Assembly (NCBI GenBank): GCA_024695935.1
Contig: JAILHH010000008.1
Coordinates: 1 to 64,000 of the forward strand
Source of the DNA: Acetatifactor sp.
GTDB lineage: Bacteria; Bacillota; Clostridia; Lachnospirales; Lachnospiraceae
Direction: 5' to 3'
Length of the DNA: 64,000 nucleotides
A model generated the notes under the pieces. The model saw only the letters and a program-made list of their open reading frames with translations. It did no database searches and was not told the origin of the DNA. Made by a program: the position numbers and the translations under genes. Positions 9,314-17,083 of this stretch are shown here, piece after piece (position 1 is the stretch's first letter; every line of letters starts with the position of its first letter).

Positions 9314-9329
9314 TGTTTCACGTGAAAAA
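9314..9329. promoter_or_regulatory. parS site 3, one mismatch
   Basis: The sequence matches parS at 15 of 16 positions, with C replaced by A at position 15. It lies about 105 bp upstream of the parA start. Confidence 0.75.
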
Positions 9330-9434
9330 CATAAAAAAATAATGATACATTTATCCCAAAAACGGATTTAAAGGTAGATATGAAAATTAATTGGTGATAT
9401 AATTACAAAGCAAATCTTTTGAAAGGAATTACTT

Positions 9435-10196
9435 ATGGGCAGAATTATTGCAATAGCTAATCAAAAGGGTGGAGTCGGCAAAACCACCACTTCTATAAAT
9501 TTATCGGCATCTTTGGCCGCTCTTGGAAAAAAGGTGCTGGTAATCGATACAGATCCCCAGGGAAATGCGACAAGTGGATTCGGAGTTGACAAGAATGAAG
9601 TTGAGAATACTATATATGAACTTATTCTTGGCGAGTGTTCTATAGGAGACTGCATTATCAAAAATGTGGTGGAGAATGTATCCATTGTACCTTCAAATGT
9701 GAATCTTGCCGCAGCTGAGATCGAACTTATCGGTGTTGAGAGAAAAGAGTATATATTGAAAAAGGAAGTTGATTATGTGTCGGAAGATTATGATTTCATA
9801 ATCATCGACTGTCCTCCTTCACTGAACATGCTCACCATCAATGCCATGACCACGGCTACCAGCGTATTGGTTCCCATTCAGTGCGAATATTATGCATTGG
9901 AAGGTTTGAGCCAGTTGATACACACCATCAATCTGGTAAAAGAGAGACTTAATCCTGAACTTGTAATGGACGGAGTGGTATTTACAATGTATGACTCCAG
10001 AACAAATCTCTCGATCCAGGTAGTAGAAAATGTAAAGAACAATCTGGATCAGCATGTTTACGAGACATTGATCCCGAGAAATATCAGACTTGCGGAGGCT
10101 CCCAGCTTCGGAATGCCTATCTGTATGTATGATCCAAAGTCTGCAGGTGCGGAAAGTTATATGAAACTTGCAGAGGAAGTTATAAATAATAATTAA
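9435..10196 (+). CDS. parA: Chromosome partitioning ATPase ParA (Soj)
   Basis: This 253-residue ParA/Soj ATPase acts with ParB and parS in origin segregation and in control of DnaA. The deviant Walker A motif KGGVGKTT is at residues 11-18, followed by VIDTDPQGNATSGFG. The Walker B region is DFIIIDCPPSLNMLTINAM. The protein is the short chromosomal type with no N-terminal HTH. It lies next to the parS cluster and 13 bp before parB. RBS GAAAGGAA precedes the ATG. Confidence 0.96.
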   Translation: MGRIIAIANQKGGVGKTTTSINLSASLAALGKKVLVIDTDPQGNATSGFGVDKNEVENTIYELILGECSIGDCIIKNVVENVSIVPSNVNLAAAEIELIGVERKEYILKKEVDYVSEDYDFIIIDCPPSLNMLTINAMTTATSVLVPIQCEYYALEGLSQLIHTINLVKERLNPELVMDGVVFTMYDSRTNLSIQVVENVKNNLDQHVYETLIPRNIRLAEAPSFGMPICMYDPKSAGAESYMKLAEEVINNN

Positions 10197-10209
10197 GAGA
10201 GGAAGATTT

Positions 10210-11100
10210 ATGGCAGCAAGAGGGTTAGGAAAAGGTCTGGATTCTCTGATACCCAGTGCGGCAAGCACTGCAACAAAGAGTAAACAGCCGGAAACAAAAG
10301 CGGAACCGGAAAGCAGAAGTTCCGAAACTATTGTAAAGATCACAAAGGTTGAGCCCAACAGAGAACAGCCGAGAAAGTATTTCGACGAAGAAAAATTGCA
10401 GGAACTTGCTGCATCCATCAAAGAGCACGGAATGATCCAGCCTATTTTGGTTCAGGACAGAAAGGATTATTACGAGATAATCGCCGGCGAGAGAAGATGG
10501 AGAGCCGCTAAACTTGCGGGATTAAAGGAAGTTCCGGTAATAATCAGAAATTATTCCGAGCAGGAAATATATGAAATCTCTCTCATCGAAAACCTTCAGA
10601 GAGAGGACTTAAATCCTATTGAAGAGGCTCTCGGATACAAGAGACTCATCACAGAATTCAATCTCAAGCAGGACCAGGTTGCGGAGAGAGTATCAAAGAG
10701 CCGTGCAGCTGTTGCAAACTCTATAAGACTTTTGAAACTTCCCGAAGAAGTGCAGGAGATGGTAAAGGATGACCTTCTTTCAACAGGCCACGCAAGGGCA
10801 CTGTTATCCACGGAAGATACCGCTCTGCAGAAAAAGATCGCAGACAGGATCCTCAGGGAAAAACTTACAGTGCGTGATGTTGAAAAAATCATGAGAAACC
10901 TTGATAAACCCGTTTCCACAAAGGAAAAAGAGGTGGACGAAGCTCTCATGACCATCTACAGAAGCATTCAGGAAGATTTAAAAGCAAAGCTTGGAACAAA
11001 AGTAAATATCACATCAAAGGGTGAAGGCGCAGGAAAGATCGAGATAGAATTTTACAGCCATGACGATCTGGACAGGCTGATCTCTCTGATGGGCGAATAA
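10210..11100 (+). CDS. parB: Chromosome partitioning protein ParB (Spo0J)
   Basis: The 296-residue protein has a conserved N terminus (RGLGKGLDSLIP), then a ParB/Srx CTP-binding domain with QPRKYF, GERRWRAAKLAG and LIENLQREDLNPIEEA. A KorB-like HTH region (QVAERVSKSRAAVANSIRLLKLP) and a C-terminal dimerisation domain follow. ParB binds the parS sites upstream of parA and spreads as a CTP-dependent clamp. It is co-transcribed with parA. The paralogue noc is not present in this block. Confidence 0.96.
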   Translation: MAARGLGKGLDSLIPSAASTATKSKQPETKAEPESRSSETIVKITKVEPNREQPRKYFDEEKLQELAASIKEHGMIQPILVQDRKDYYEIIAGERRWRAAKLAGLKEVPVIIRNYSEQEIYEISLIENLQREDLNPIEEALGYKRLITEFNLKQDQVAERVSKSRAAVANSIRLLKLPEEVQEMVKDDLLSTGHARALLSTEDTALQKKIADRILREKLTVRDVEKIMRNLDKPVSTKEKEVDEALMTIYRSIQEDLKAKLGTKVNITSKGEGAGKIEIEFYSHDDLDRLISLMGE

Positions 11101-11113
11101 AGGAGAAAACAGT

Positions 11114-11635
11114 TTGGATAATTTAGTCAGGACTCTCGGTATTGCCGATGTTTGGACCGGTTATCTGTTTCTGAGTTTATGTGCTCTGGCGATCATAACA
11201 CTGATATTTATCATTGTGGTGTTTGCCCAGATGGGGAATATAAAAAAACTAAAGAAACGGATCGACAAACTGACGGCCGGAGGTGATGGAAAGTCACTGG
11301 AGACAAATATCGTATCTCTTTTCGAGGATGTAAAAATGCTGAAGGGGACAGCGGAAAAGAATCGAAAAGACATACGTCAGATTTACAAAAATCTGGAGGG
11401 CACATTCCAAAAGATGGGACTTGTAAAGTATGATGCCTTCAATCAGATGGGCGGAAAGCTGAGTTTCAGTCTTGCACTTTTGGATGAGAATGACAACGGC
11501 TTCATAATAAATTCGGTGCACAGCACTGATGGTTGTTATTCCTACACAAAGGAGATCAAAAACGGCGAAAGCAGTATAGATCTTGGCAAGGAAGAGGCAC
11601 AGGCTTTGGCCATTGCAAAAGGTGGACAGAATTAA
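11114..11635 (+). CDS. DUF4446 family membrane-anchored protein
   Basis: This 173-residue protein of unknown function has one N-terminal TM helix (about residues 17-40), a charged coiled-coil stretch (about 43-95) and the conserved DUF4446 block with VKYDAFNQMGG, LSFSLALLDENDNG and IDLGKEEAQAL. It starts with TTG, after an AGGAG at 11100-11104. In clostridia this family regularly follows parB, as here, which suggests a role tied to chromosome segregation or the cell pole; that is inference. Confidence 0.85.
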   Translation: MDNLVRTLGIADVWTGYLFLSLCALAIITLIFIIVVFAQMGNIKKLKKRIDKLTAGGDGKSLETNIVSLFEDVKMLKGTAEKNRKDIRQIYKNLEGTFQKMGLVKYDAFNQMGGKLSFSLALLDENDNGFIINSVHSTDGCYSYTKEIKNGESSIDLGKEEAQALAIAKGGQN

Positions 11636-11661
11636 TTAACTAAAATATAAGGGGCTTTGGA

Positions 11662-12708
11662 ATGATCAGAAAAAACGTTGATGAACTTGTAGGGGATGAG
11701 GTTCTCGCAAAACCCATTATGACATGGGACTATCAGGTAATAATGCCGCAGGGAGCTACGATTAAGAGGGAGTACATTAACCGTCTCAATGAGCTTGGAA
11801 TCAAAGAAGTCTATGTTAAGGAAGACCAGGTCAAGAGCCAGGAACTTTTGATATTGAAGTCTGATATCGAAGAGTCCGTAAAGGAAAAGGTTAAAGATAT
11901 TCTCGAAAGGCATACTTACCACAACAACCAGGAGCTGGAGGAGTTAAGCAAAACAGCAGACAGCATTATCTCCAATATTCTGGAGGAGGATCGTGTGGTT
12001 GAAAAGGTGTTTGATATCAGAGAGAGAAGCACTGATATCTATGAGCACTCAATCTCCATATGTTCTCTTTCCGTGCTCACTGCGCTTAAGCTTGGCATAC
12101 CAAGGACTACGATCCATGATATTGGAATCGGATGCCTCCTGCATGACATAGGATTGAGATATTTCACTACGGATTTTGTTACAAAGAACGTGGAGGAGTT
12201 ATCGTCCCAGGAACTTGTAGAATACAAAAAGCATCCGGTTTACGGATATACATCTCTTAAAGAAGAAGATTGGATTTCCAATCTGAGTAAGAGTATAATC
12301 CTGTATCATCACGAGAGACTCGACGGAAGCGGTTTCCCTTTAAAGATCAGGGAGATGCCGATAGAGTGTATGATAGTGAATGTCTGCGATGCCTTTGATG
12401 AACTGATCTGCGGCATCGGCTGTGAACAGTTAAAGGTTTACGAAGCCATAGAGTATATGAAGGCATATCGCGGGGTCAAGTTCAATGCTCAGGTGGTCGA
12501 TGAATTTTTGAAATTCACCGCAGTATATCCCGCCGGCACCAGAGTTCTCACAAATGAGGGCGAGGAAGCCATTGTCATGTCGCAGAACACCGGTTTCCAG
12601 GACAGACCCGTCATCAAAGTCGTAAAAGATAAAGACGGCAAGCCCGTTAATGAAATAAAGGATCTGGTAAAGATACACAACATCTTTATCGACAAAGTAC
12701 TAGATTAA
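11662..12708 (+). CDS. HD-GYP-like phosphodiesterase domain protein
   Basis: This 348-residue soluble protein carries an HD-GYP domain from about residue 115 to 275. The metal-binding HD is in LLHDIGLRY, where canonical proteins read HDIGK, and the second signature is YHHERLDGSGFP rather than HHERxDGxGYP. VNVCDAFDEL matches the third conserved block. HD-GYP proteins hydrolyse cyclic di-GMP, but the Lys to Leu and Tyr to Phe changes leave activity uncertain. The N-terminal 110 residues resemble the small beta domain found ahead of HD-GYP in this group. It lies between DUF4446 and serS. Confidence 0.78.
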   Translation: MIRKNVDELVGDEVLAKPIMTWDYQVIMPQGATIKREYINRLNELGIKEVYVKEDQVKSQELLILKSDIEESVKEKVKDILERHTYHNNQELEELSKTADSIISNILEEDRVVEKVFDIRERSTDIYEHSISICSLSVLTALKLGIPRTTIHDIGIGCLLHDIGLRYFTTDFVTKNVEELSSQELVEYKKHPVYGYTSLKEEDWISNLSKSIILYHHERLDGSGFPLKIREMPIECMIVNVCDAFDELICGIGCEQLKVYEAIEYMKAYRGVKFNAQVVDEFLKFTAVYPAGTRVLTNEGEEAIVMSQNTGFQDRPVIKVVKDKDGKPVNEIKDLVKIHNIFIDKVLD

Positions 12709-12739
12709 ACGTTACGAAAGTAACTGAATGGAGGAAGTC

Positions 12740-14026
12740 ATGATAGATATTAAATTTTTAAGAGAGAATCCTGATATTGTAAAGGAAAATATAAAAAAGA
12801 AATTTCAGGACTCAAAGTTACCTCTTGTTGATGAGGTGATCGAATTAGACGCCGAAAGCAGAAAGGTTAAGCAGGAGGCTGATGATCTTCGTGCTTCCCG
12901 TAACAAAATATCAAAAGAGATCGGTGCTTTGATGGCTCAGGGCAAAAAGGAAGAAGCCGAGGCAAAGAAGGCAGAGGTTGCCGCAAATGCGAAGAGACTT
13001 GCCGAACTCGAAGAGTTAGAGCCCGCTCTCAATGAAAAGATCACAAAAATAATGATGGTGATTCCCAATATCATCGATCCTTCCGTACCAATCGGAGAGG
13101 ATGATACAAAGAACGTAGAGATCGAAAAATTCGGAGATCCCGTGGTTCCTGATTTTGAAGTGCCTTATCACGCAGATATCATGGACAGATTAAACGGTCT
13201 CGACAAAGATTCAGCAGGACGCACCAGCGGAAACGGATTTTATTATCTCATGGGAGATGTGGCAAGGATCCATTCAGCAATGATCTCTTACGCGAGAGAT
13301 TTCATGATCAACAAAGGATTTACATATTGCGTGCCTCCTTTCATGATCAGATCCGATGTCGTTAACGGAGTAATGAGTTTCGCAGAGATGGAAGCCATGA
13401 TGTACAAGATCGAAGGAGAGGATCTCTTCTTAATCGGTACAAGTGAGCATTCCATGATCGGTAAATTCAAAGGGCAGTTAGTTGAGGAGGCAAGCCTTCC
13501 CATCACCATGACTTCATATTCACCTTGCTTCAGAAAAGAAGTAGGCTCTCACGGAATCGAAGAGAGAGGTGTTTACAGAGTTCACCAGTTTGAAAAACAG
13601 GAGATGGTAGTTCTCTGCAAGCCTGAGGACTCAATGGACTGGTATAACAAGATGTGGTCATACACAGTAGAGTTTTTCAGAAGCCTTGATATTCCTGTTC
13701 GTACACTTGAGTGTTGCTCAGGAGACTTGGCAGATCTTAAGGTTAAGTCATGCGACGTAGAAGCATGGAGCCCCAGACAGAAAAAATACTTTGAGGTTGG
13801 ATCATGTTCAACTCTCGGAGATGCTCAGGCCAGAAGATTAAAGATCAGAACTAAGGGAAAAGATGGCACATACTTCGTTCACACGTTGAACAATACAGTG
13901 CTTGCAACACCCAGAGGACTAATCGCATTCCTTGAGAACAATGTAAACGAGGACGGAAGTGTTAACATTCCCGAAGCCCTTCGTATGTACATGGGTGGTG
14001 TGGACAAGGTATATCCCAAAAACTAA
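12740..14026 (+). CDS. serS: Serine--tRNA ligase, archaeal-like motif set
   Basis: The 428-residue class II synthetase charges tRNA-Ser. An N-terminal coiled-coil arm (about 25-105) is followed by the catalytic domain with motif 2 (SPCFRKEVGS, RVHQFEKQEM) and motif 3 (NTVLATPRGLIAFLEN). The start at 12740 is preferred over 12728 because GGAGG (12730-12734) is correctly spaced only for it. The catalytic core (GDLADLK, WSPRQKKYFEVGSCS, HTLNNT) differs from the common bacterial pattern (GDxGFxA, ISSCSN, LNGSGLAVGR) and looks like archaeal SerRS. Transfer of the gene is possible. Confidence 0.92.
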   Translation: MIDIKFLRENPDIVKENIKKKFQDSKLPLVDEVIELDAESRKVKQEADDLRASRNKISKEIGALMAQGKKEEAEAKKAEVAANAKRLAELEELEPALNEKITKIMMVIPNIIDPSVPIGEDDTKNVEIEKFGDPVVPDFEVPYHADIMDRLNGLDKDSAGRTSGNGFYYLMGDVARIHSAMISYARDFMINKGFTYCVPPFMIRSDVVNGVMSFAEMEAMMYKIEGEDLFLIGTSEHSMIGKFKGQLVEEASLPITMTSYSPCFRKEVGSHGIEERGVYRVHQFEKQEMVVLCKPEDSMDWYNKMWSYTVEFFRSLDIPVRTLECCSGDLADLKVKSCDVEAWSPRQKKYFEVGSCSTLGDAQARRLKIRTKGKDGTYFVHTLNNTVLATPRGLIAFLENNVNEDGSVNIPEALRMYMGGVDKVYPKN

Positions 14027-14041
14027 TGACACTAGTGTCAT
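14026..14041. promoter_or_regulatory. 16-bp perfect palindrome between serS and DUF3881 gene
   Basis: ATGACACTAGTGTCAT is a perfect palindrome that begins on the last base of the serS stop codon and ends 17 bp before the next start. It is too short of T residues for a terminator and looks like a protein-binding site. Confidence 0.4.
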
Positions 14042-14058
14042 AATAGGGAGGTGATTTT

Positions 14059-14946
14059 TTGCATAAGTATATGCGAGCAGTCGGTTTCAGCGACTATGCT
14101 GACAGGAGTAAGCAAAAGGCACTTCTACAGGAAATTGTTTTAAATGCAAACAATCGCAGCTACACCTTGAACAAGGAAGGAATAATGCTGGCGGACTTTT
14201 GCAAAGACGTGGCCCCCGGCATTGGCGTAGCAGTTTGCGGTGAGTTTGACGACGAAGAAAAATTCGTCTATGAATATTACTATCCCTACCTTGAGGGAAC
14301 AGGGGTCACTTCCTACGAGGATGTGACAATAGAAAAACATGCGGGAAAGGATTCCTTTGCCGGTGTATGCGATGATATCAAGGTAGGTATTTCTCTTATA
14401 TTTGCTCTTCAGGACAGAATATCCTATGTGACTGCCCAGACCGAAGACAAGCTTCCCGTTAAGGGAACGAGTCTGACTCTGGCCGGTCTTTCAACGGAAG
14501 GGACCATAATGATCCCCATTGAAAAGGATGAAAAGCAAAAAGAGCAGATCAAAGAAAACAATTCGAACAGAGTGAACCTCTTAGCTGCTGCCAGAAAAGG
14601 CGATGAAGATGCGATAGAGACACTGACTTTAGAGGATATGGACATTTACGCATCCATATCAAAGAGGATAATGAAAGAGGATCTCTACTCCCTGGTGGAC
14701 ACCAGTCTCATGCCCTACGGAGTAGAGTGCGATCATTATTCCATACTCGGAGATATTGTGGCAATGCGCAAAGTCAAAAATGAAATGACAGGAGAAGAAA
14801 TTTATATCCTGACTATTTCATGTAATGAATTGACTTTTGACGTTTGTATCAATATAATGGATTTGTTTGGTGAACCGCAGGTGGGCAGAAGATTTAAAGG
14901 AGTCATCTGGCTTCAGGGAAAAGTAAACTTCCCGCCCGGGTTCTAA
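14059..14946 (+). CDS. DUF3881 family protein
   Basis: The 295-residue soluble protein matches DUF3881, a family I know mainly from Lachnospiraceae. It begins MHKYMRAVGFS and contains DISLIFALQ-like and GTIMIPIEKDE blocks. The function is unknown. The TTG start at 14059 follows GGGAGGTGA and keeps the family's conserved MHKY N terminus; an ATG at 14071 would remove it. The gene follows serS closely and is followed by tRNA-Arg, with no membrane segments or signal peptide. Confidence 0.8.
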   Translation: MHKYMRAVGFSDYADRSKQKALLQEIVLNANNRSYTLNKEGIMLADFCKDVAPGIGVAVCGEFDDEEKFVYEYYYPYLEGTGVTSYEDVTIEKHAGKDSFAGVCDDIKVGISLIFALQDRISYVTAQTEDKLPVKGTSLTLAGLSTEGTIMIPIEKDEKQKEQIKENNSNRVNLLAAARKGDEDAIETLTLEDMDIYASISKRIMKEDLYSLVDTSLMPYGVECDHYSILGDIVAMRKVKNEMTGEEIYILTISCNELTFDVCINIMDLFGEPQVGRRFKGVIWLQGKVNFPPGF

Positions 14947-14956
14947 AGATCCAGTT

Positions 14957-15028
14957 GTTCTCATAGTTAAATGGATATAACAAGCGCCTCCTAAGCGCTA
15001 GTTGTGGGTTCGATTCCCGCTGGGAACA
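14957..15028 (+). tRNA. tRNA-Arg (anticodon CCT)
   Basis: A full cloverleaf can be drawn. The acceptor stem is GTTCTCA/TGGGAAC with discriminator A, the anticodon stem is AGCGC/GCGCT with loop CTCCTAA (anticodon CCT, codon AGG), and the T arm is GTGGG-TTCGATT-CCCGC. CCA is not encoded. It lies 10 bp after the DUF3881 gene and is followed by a structured terminator. Confidence 0.95.
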
Positions 15029-15057
15029 TTCGCGTAAGCATTGAGACGTGCAAAAAT

Positions 15058-15108
15058 GAAAACAGCCTTCGCTGAGCTAGCTCAGGCGAAAGGCTGTTTT
15101 TTATTTTT
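15058..15108 (+). terminator. Terminator after tRNA-Arg, branched repeat family copy 1
   Basis: AACAGCC pairs with GGCTGTT, enclosing an apical TGAGC-TA-GCTCA stem, and a T run follows. The same layout with the core TGAGCTnGCTCA occurs at 15177 and 16971. Confidence 0.75.
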
Positions 15109-15149
15109 ATAGGGCGAAAGCCCGCGATGAAGGAGGCTCCGCCTCCGAA
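15104..15149. repeat. 46-bp direct repeat, copy 1
   Basis: This 46-bp sequence is repeated perfectly at 15219-15264. It contains two small hairpins, GGGC-GAAA-GCCC and GGAGGC-TCC-GCCTCC, so the RNA would be structured. Each copy directly follows one of the branched terminators. Confidence 0.9.
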
Positions 15150-15173
15150 TTGCACGTCTCGATAGTTCACCAA

Positions 15174-15218
15174 TCAAACACCTTCGCTGAGCTTGCTCAG
15201 TCGGGAGGTGTTTTTGTT
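15174..15218 (+). terminator. Branched terminator-like hairpin, copy 2
   Basis: AAACACC pairs with GGTGTTT around an apical TGAGC-TT-GCTCA stem, followed by T runs. It is a diverged copy of the hairpin at 15058. Confidence 0.65.
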
Positions 15219-15264
15219 TTTTTATAGGGCGAAAGCCCGCGATGAAGGAGGCTCCGCCTCCGAA
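15219..15264. repeat. 46-bp direct repeat, copy 2
   Basis: Identical to 15104-15149 over all 46 bases. The rest of the 15029-15379 stretch holds only the two hairpins and the hydrolase promoter; no ORF is supported there. Confidence 0.9.
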
Positions 15265-15321
15265 CTCCGAGTCTCGAATGACACATCCGAAGTAGGAGTA
15301 GCAGAAAGATATTAAAAATAC

Positions 15322-15362
15322 TTGACACAGTCAATTGTTTGAAATATACTTGACTCAGTCAA
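15322..15362 (+). promoter_or_regulatory. Hydrolase-marR promoter with two operator palindromes
   Basis: TTGACA (15322-15327) and TATACT (15345-15350) are separated by exactly 17 bp. Two palindromes of the form TTGACnnnGTCAA overlap them: TTGACACAGTCAA (15322-15334) covers the -35 and TTGACTCAGTCAA (15350-15362) starts on the last base of the -10. Their 28-bp spacing puts them on nearby faces of the helix. This fits autoregulation by the MarR protein of the same operon. Confidence 0.8.
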
Positions 15363-15379
15363 TGAAAGGAGACAAAAAT

Positions 15380-16444
15380 ATGAAGATTGTAAGAAATATA
15401 ATAATTGGATTGTGTATATGCCTGTTATTGATTGCATTAACTGTCCTGATCCGTATAATAACATATAGAAATCCCTCGGATAAAAAACTCGTCGAAGCCG
15501 GAATTGTAGAAAAGCAGGTTCAGGTTGGAGACGTGCTGTTTAATTATGCGGAGGGACCGGATAACGGTCCGGCGCTCATCTTATTGCATGCTCAATTATT
15601 GGATTGGTATACGTATAGTTCTGTATTGCCGGATCTTTCCGAAAAATTTCATGTATATGCGATCGACTATCCCGGACACGGAAAAACTGTAGTTCCGGAC
15701 GGATATGAAATGAGTGCTGAAAACATCGGCAGCGATTTAGGCAGGTTTATTGATGAGGTTGTGGGAGAAGCGGTATATGTAGCCGGTAATTCTTCCGGTG
15801 GCTTGCTGACAACATGGTTGGCGGCCAACAGGAAGGATATTGTCAAAGCAGCTATCTTAGAGGATCCACCTCTTTTTTCATCAGAATATCCTGAAGTAAA
15901 ACAGACAGTTGCGAATAAAGCTTTCACACAAAGCAAAAACGCTTTGGAATCGGATGAATACAATGGAGATTATCTGATGTACTGGATCAATAACAGCGAT
16001 CAGTTTTTCTCGACATATGTTTTTGACGGTGCGGAACATCTGATAAAAGCGATGGTTTCACTTTACAGAAAGTTTAATGCAGGGGAACCGGTAGAAATAG
16101 CTTTCATGCCTGTATCCGTGCAGGAAATGCTGAGAGGTATGGATCGATATGATCCTGAATTTGGAGCTGCGTTTTATGATGGAACGTGGAATCAGAATTT
16201 TGATCATGCCACTGCCCTGTCAGAAATTGATTGCCCGGTTCTGCTGATACAGGCGAACACGGGATATTTGGAAGACGGGACGTTGGATGGAGCGATGTCG
16301 AAAGAAATGGCTCAAAAAGCCATGGAGCTATTAAAAGACGGATCGTATGTTTATTTAGACGCCGGACATGTTACCAATCTTGAAGTGCCTGAGGAGTTTG
16401 TAAGAGTAGTGGAAGATTTTATTAAGGAGGATTTAAATGATTAA
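15380..16444 (+). CDS. Membrane-anchored alpha/beta hydrolase
   Basis: The 354-residue protein has an N-terminal TM helix (about residues 5-27) and an alpha/beta-hydrolase domain outside the membrane. The nucleophile elbow is GNSSGG, the oxyanion region is LLHAQLLDW, a YPGHGKT stretch follows, and the catalytic His is in DAGHVTNLE. The substrate cannot be named. ATG 15380 is chosen over 15335 because AAAGGAG (15365-15371) precedes it and the longer form would start inside the promoter. The stop overlaps the marR start by 8 bp. Confidence 0.85.
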   Translation: MKIVRNIIIGLCICLLLIALTVLIRIITYRNPSDKKLVEAGIVEKQVQVGDVLFNYAEGPDNGPALILLHAQLLDWYTYSSVLPDLSEKFHVYAIDYPGHGKTVVPDGYEMSAENIGSDLGRFIDEVVGEAVYVAGNSSGGLLTTWLAANRKDIVKAAILEDPPLFSSEYPEVKQTVANKAFTQSKNALESDEYNGDYLMYWINNSDQFFSTYVFDGAEHLIKAMVSLYRKFNAGEPVEIAFMPVSVQEMLRGMDRYDPEFGAAFYDGTWNQNFDHATALSEIDCPVLLIQANTGYLEDGTLDGAMSKEMAQKAMELLKDGSYVYLDAGHVTNLEVPEEFVRVVEDFIKEDLND

Positions 16445-16841
16445 AAATCTGATGCAAGGCATAGGTGTGCTATACAGAACATATCTTAGTTATGCGAACG
16501 AGTTTCTGAAGGATACAGATGTTTCTTTTTCGGAAAGTGTTGTTATATCAAACATCGGACTGGCAGAGGGAATCAGTCAGGAGGAAGTTTCCGTAAATCT
16601 GTACATAGACAGGGCTGCAATAGCAAGAAATGTTAAATCACTGGAGAAAAAAGGATATGTCAAAACAACCCGAGCCTCTTCGGATAAGCGCACAAAGGAA
16701 TTATATTTAACTGATGAAGGGCACCGGATGTATGATTTTATAGAAAAGAAAAACAGAGAAAGGCTTAAATATTTATTTGAAGATATTACTGAAGAGGAGG
16801 CTGAGTTATTCAAGGCTGTAATGAATAAGATCAGACTATAG
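16437..16841 (+). CDS. MarR family transcriptional regulator
   Basis: This 134-residue winged-helix regulator shows the MarR recognition region ISQEEVSVNLYIDRAAIARNVKSLEKKGYV and the wing RASSDKRTKELYLTDEG. It overlaps the hydrolase stop by 8 bp, so the two are translationally coupled. It most likely represses its own operon through the two palindromes at 15322-15362. The ligand is unknown, though a small molecule handled by the hydrolase is plausible. Confidence 0.9.
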   Translation: MIKNLMQGIGVLYRTYLSYANEFLKDTDVSFSESVVISNIGLAEGISQEEVSVNLYIDRAAIARNVKSLEKKGYVKTTRASSDKRTKELYLTDEGHRMYDFIEKKNRERLKYLFEDITEEEAELFKAVMNKIRL

Positions 16842-16928
16842 GTGTGAAAACAGTTATTACCAATTGAATCTCAAACTGTGAAACACAGCCATTTCATTCA
16901 TATAATCATCAAATATGTATTTTTGCGT

Positions 16929-16947
16929 CCTCCGAATTGCACGCCTC
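16929..16947. repeat. 19-bp repeat matching 15142-15160
   Basis: CCTCCGAATTGCACGCCTC here matches CCTCCGAATTGCACGTCTC at 15142-15160 in 18 of 19 positions. The two copies flank the hydrolase-marR operon in direct orientation. Confidence 0.75.
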
Positions 16948-16958
16948 TGAATGTCAAA

Positions 16959-17010
16959 ATAAAACCAGTTCCGTTGAGCTCGCTCAACTGGACTGGTTTT
17001 ATTTTTTTAC
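16959..17010 (+). terminator. Branched terminator after marR, copy 3
   Basis: AAAACCAGT pairs with ACTGGTTTT and encloses GTTGAGC-TC-GCTCAAC, followed by ATTTTTTT. It belongs to the same hairpin family as those at 15058 and 15174. Confidence 0.8.
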
Positions 17011-17083
17011 TTAAAATTATTAATCAAAACTCACAGCTATTTCGTTTTAATATATAGAGTGATCACTTAGGAGCAATAACTAT

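Larger units (their letters stand above)
9028..9434. other. parS-containing intergenic region upstream of parA
   Basis: This 407-bp gene-free stretch holds the centromere-like parS cluster (listed separately), an AT-rich filler and the likely parA promoter. TATAAT at 9398-9403 has an upstream TG (9395-9396) as an extended -10. No ORF with a ribosome binding site was seen. Confidence 0.75.
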
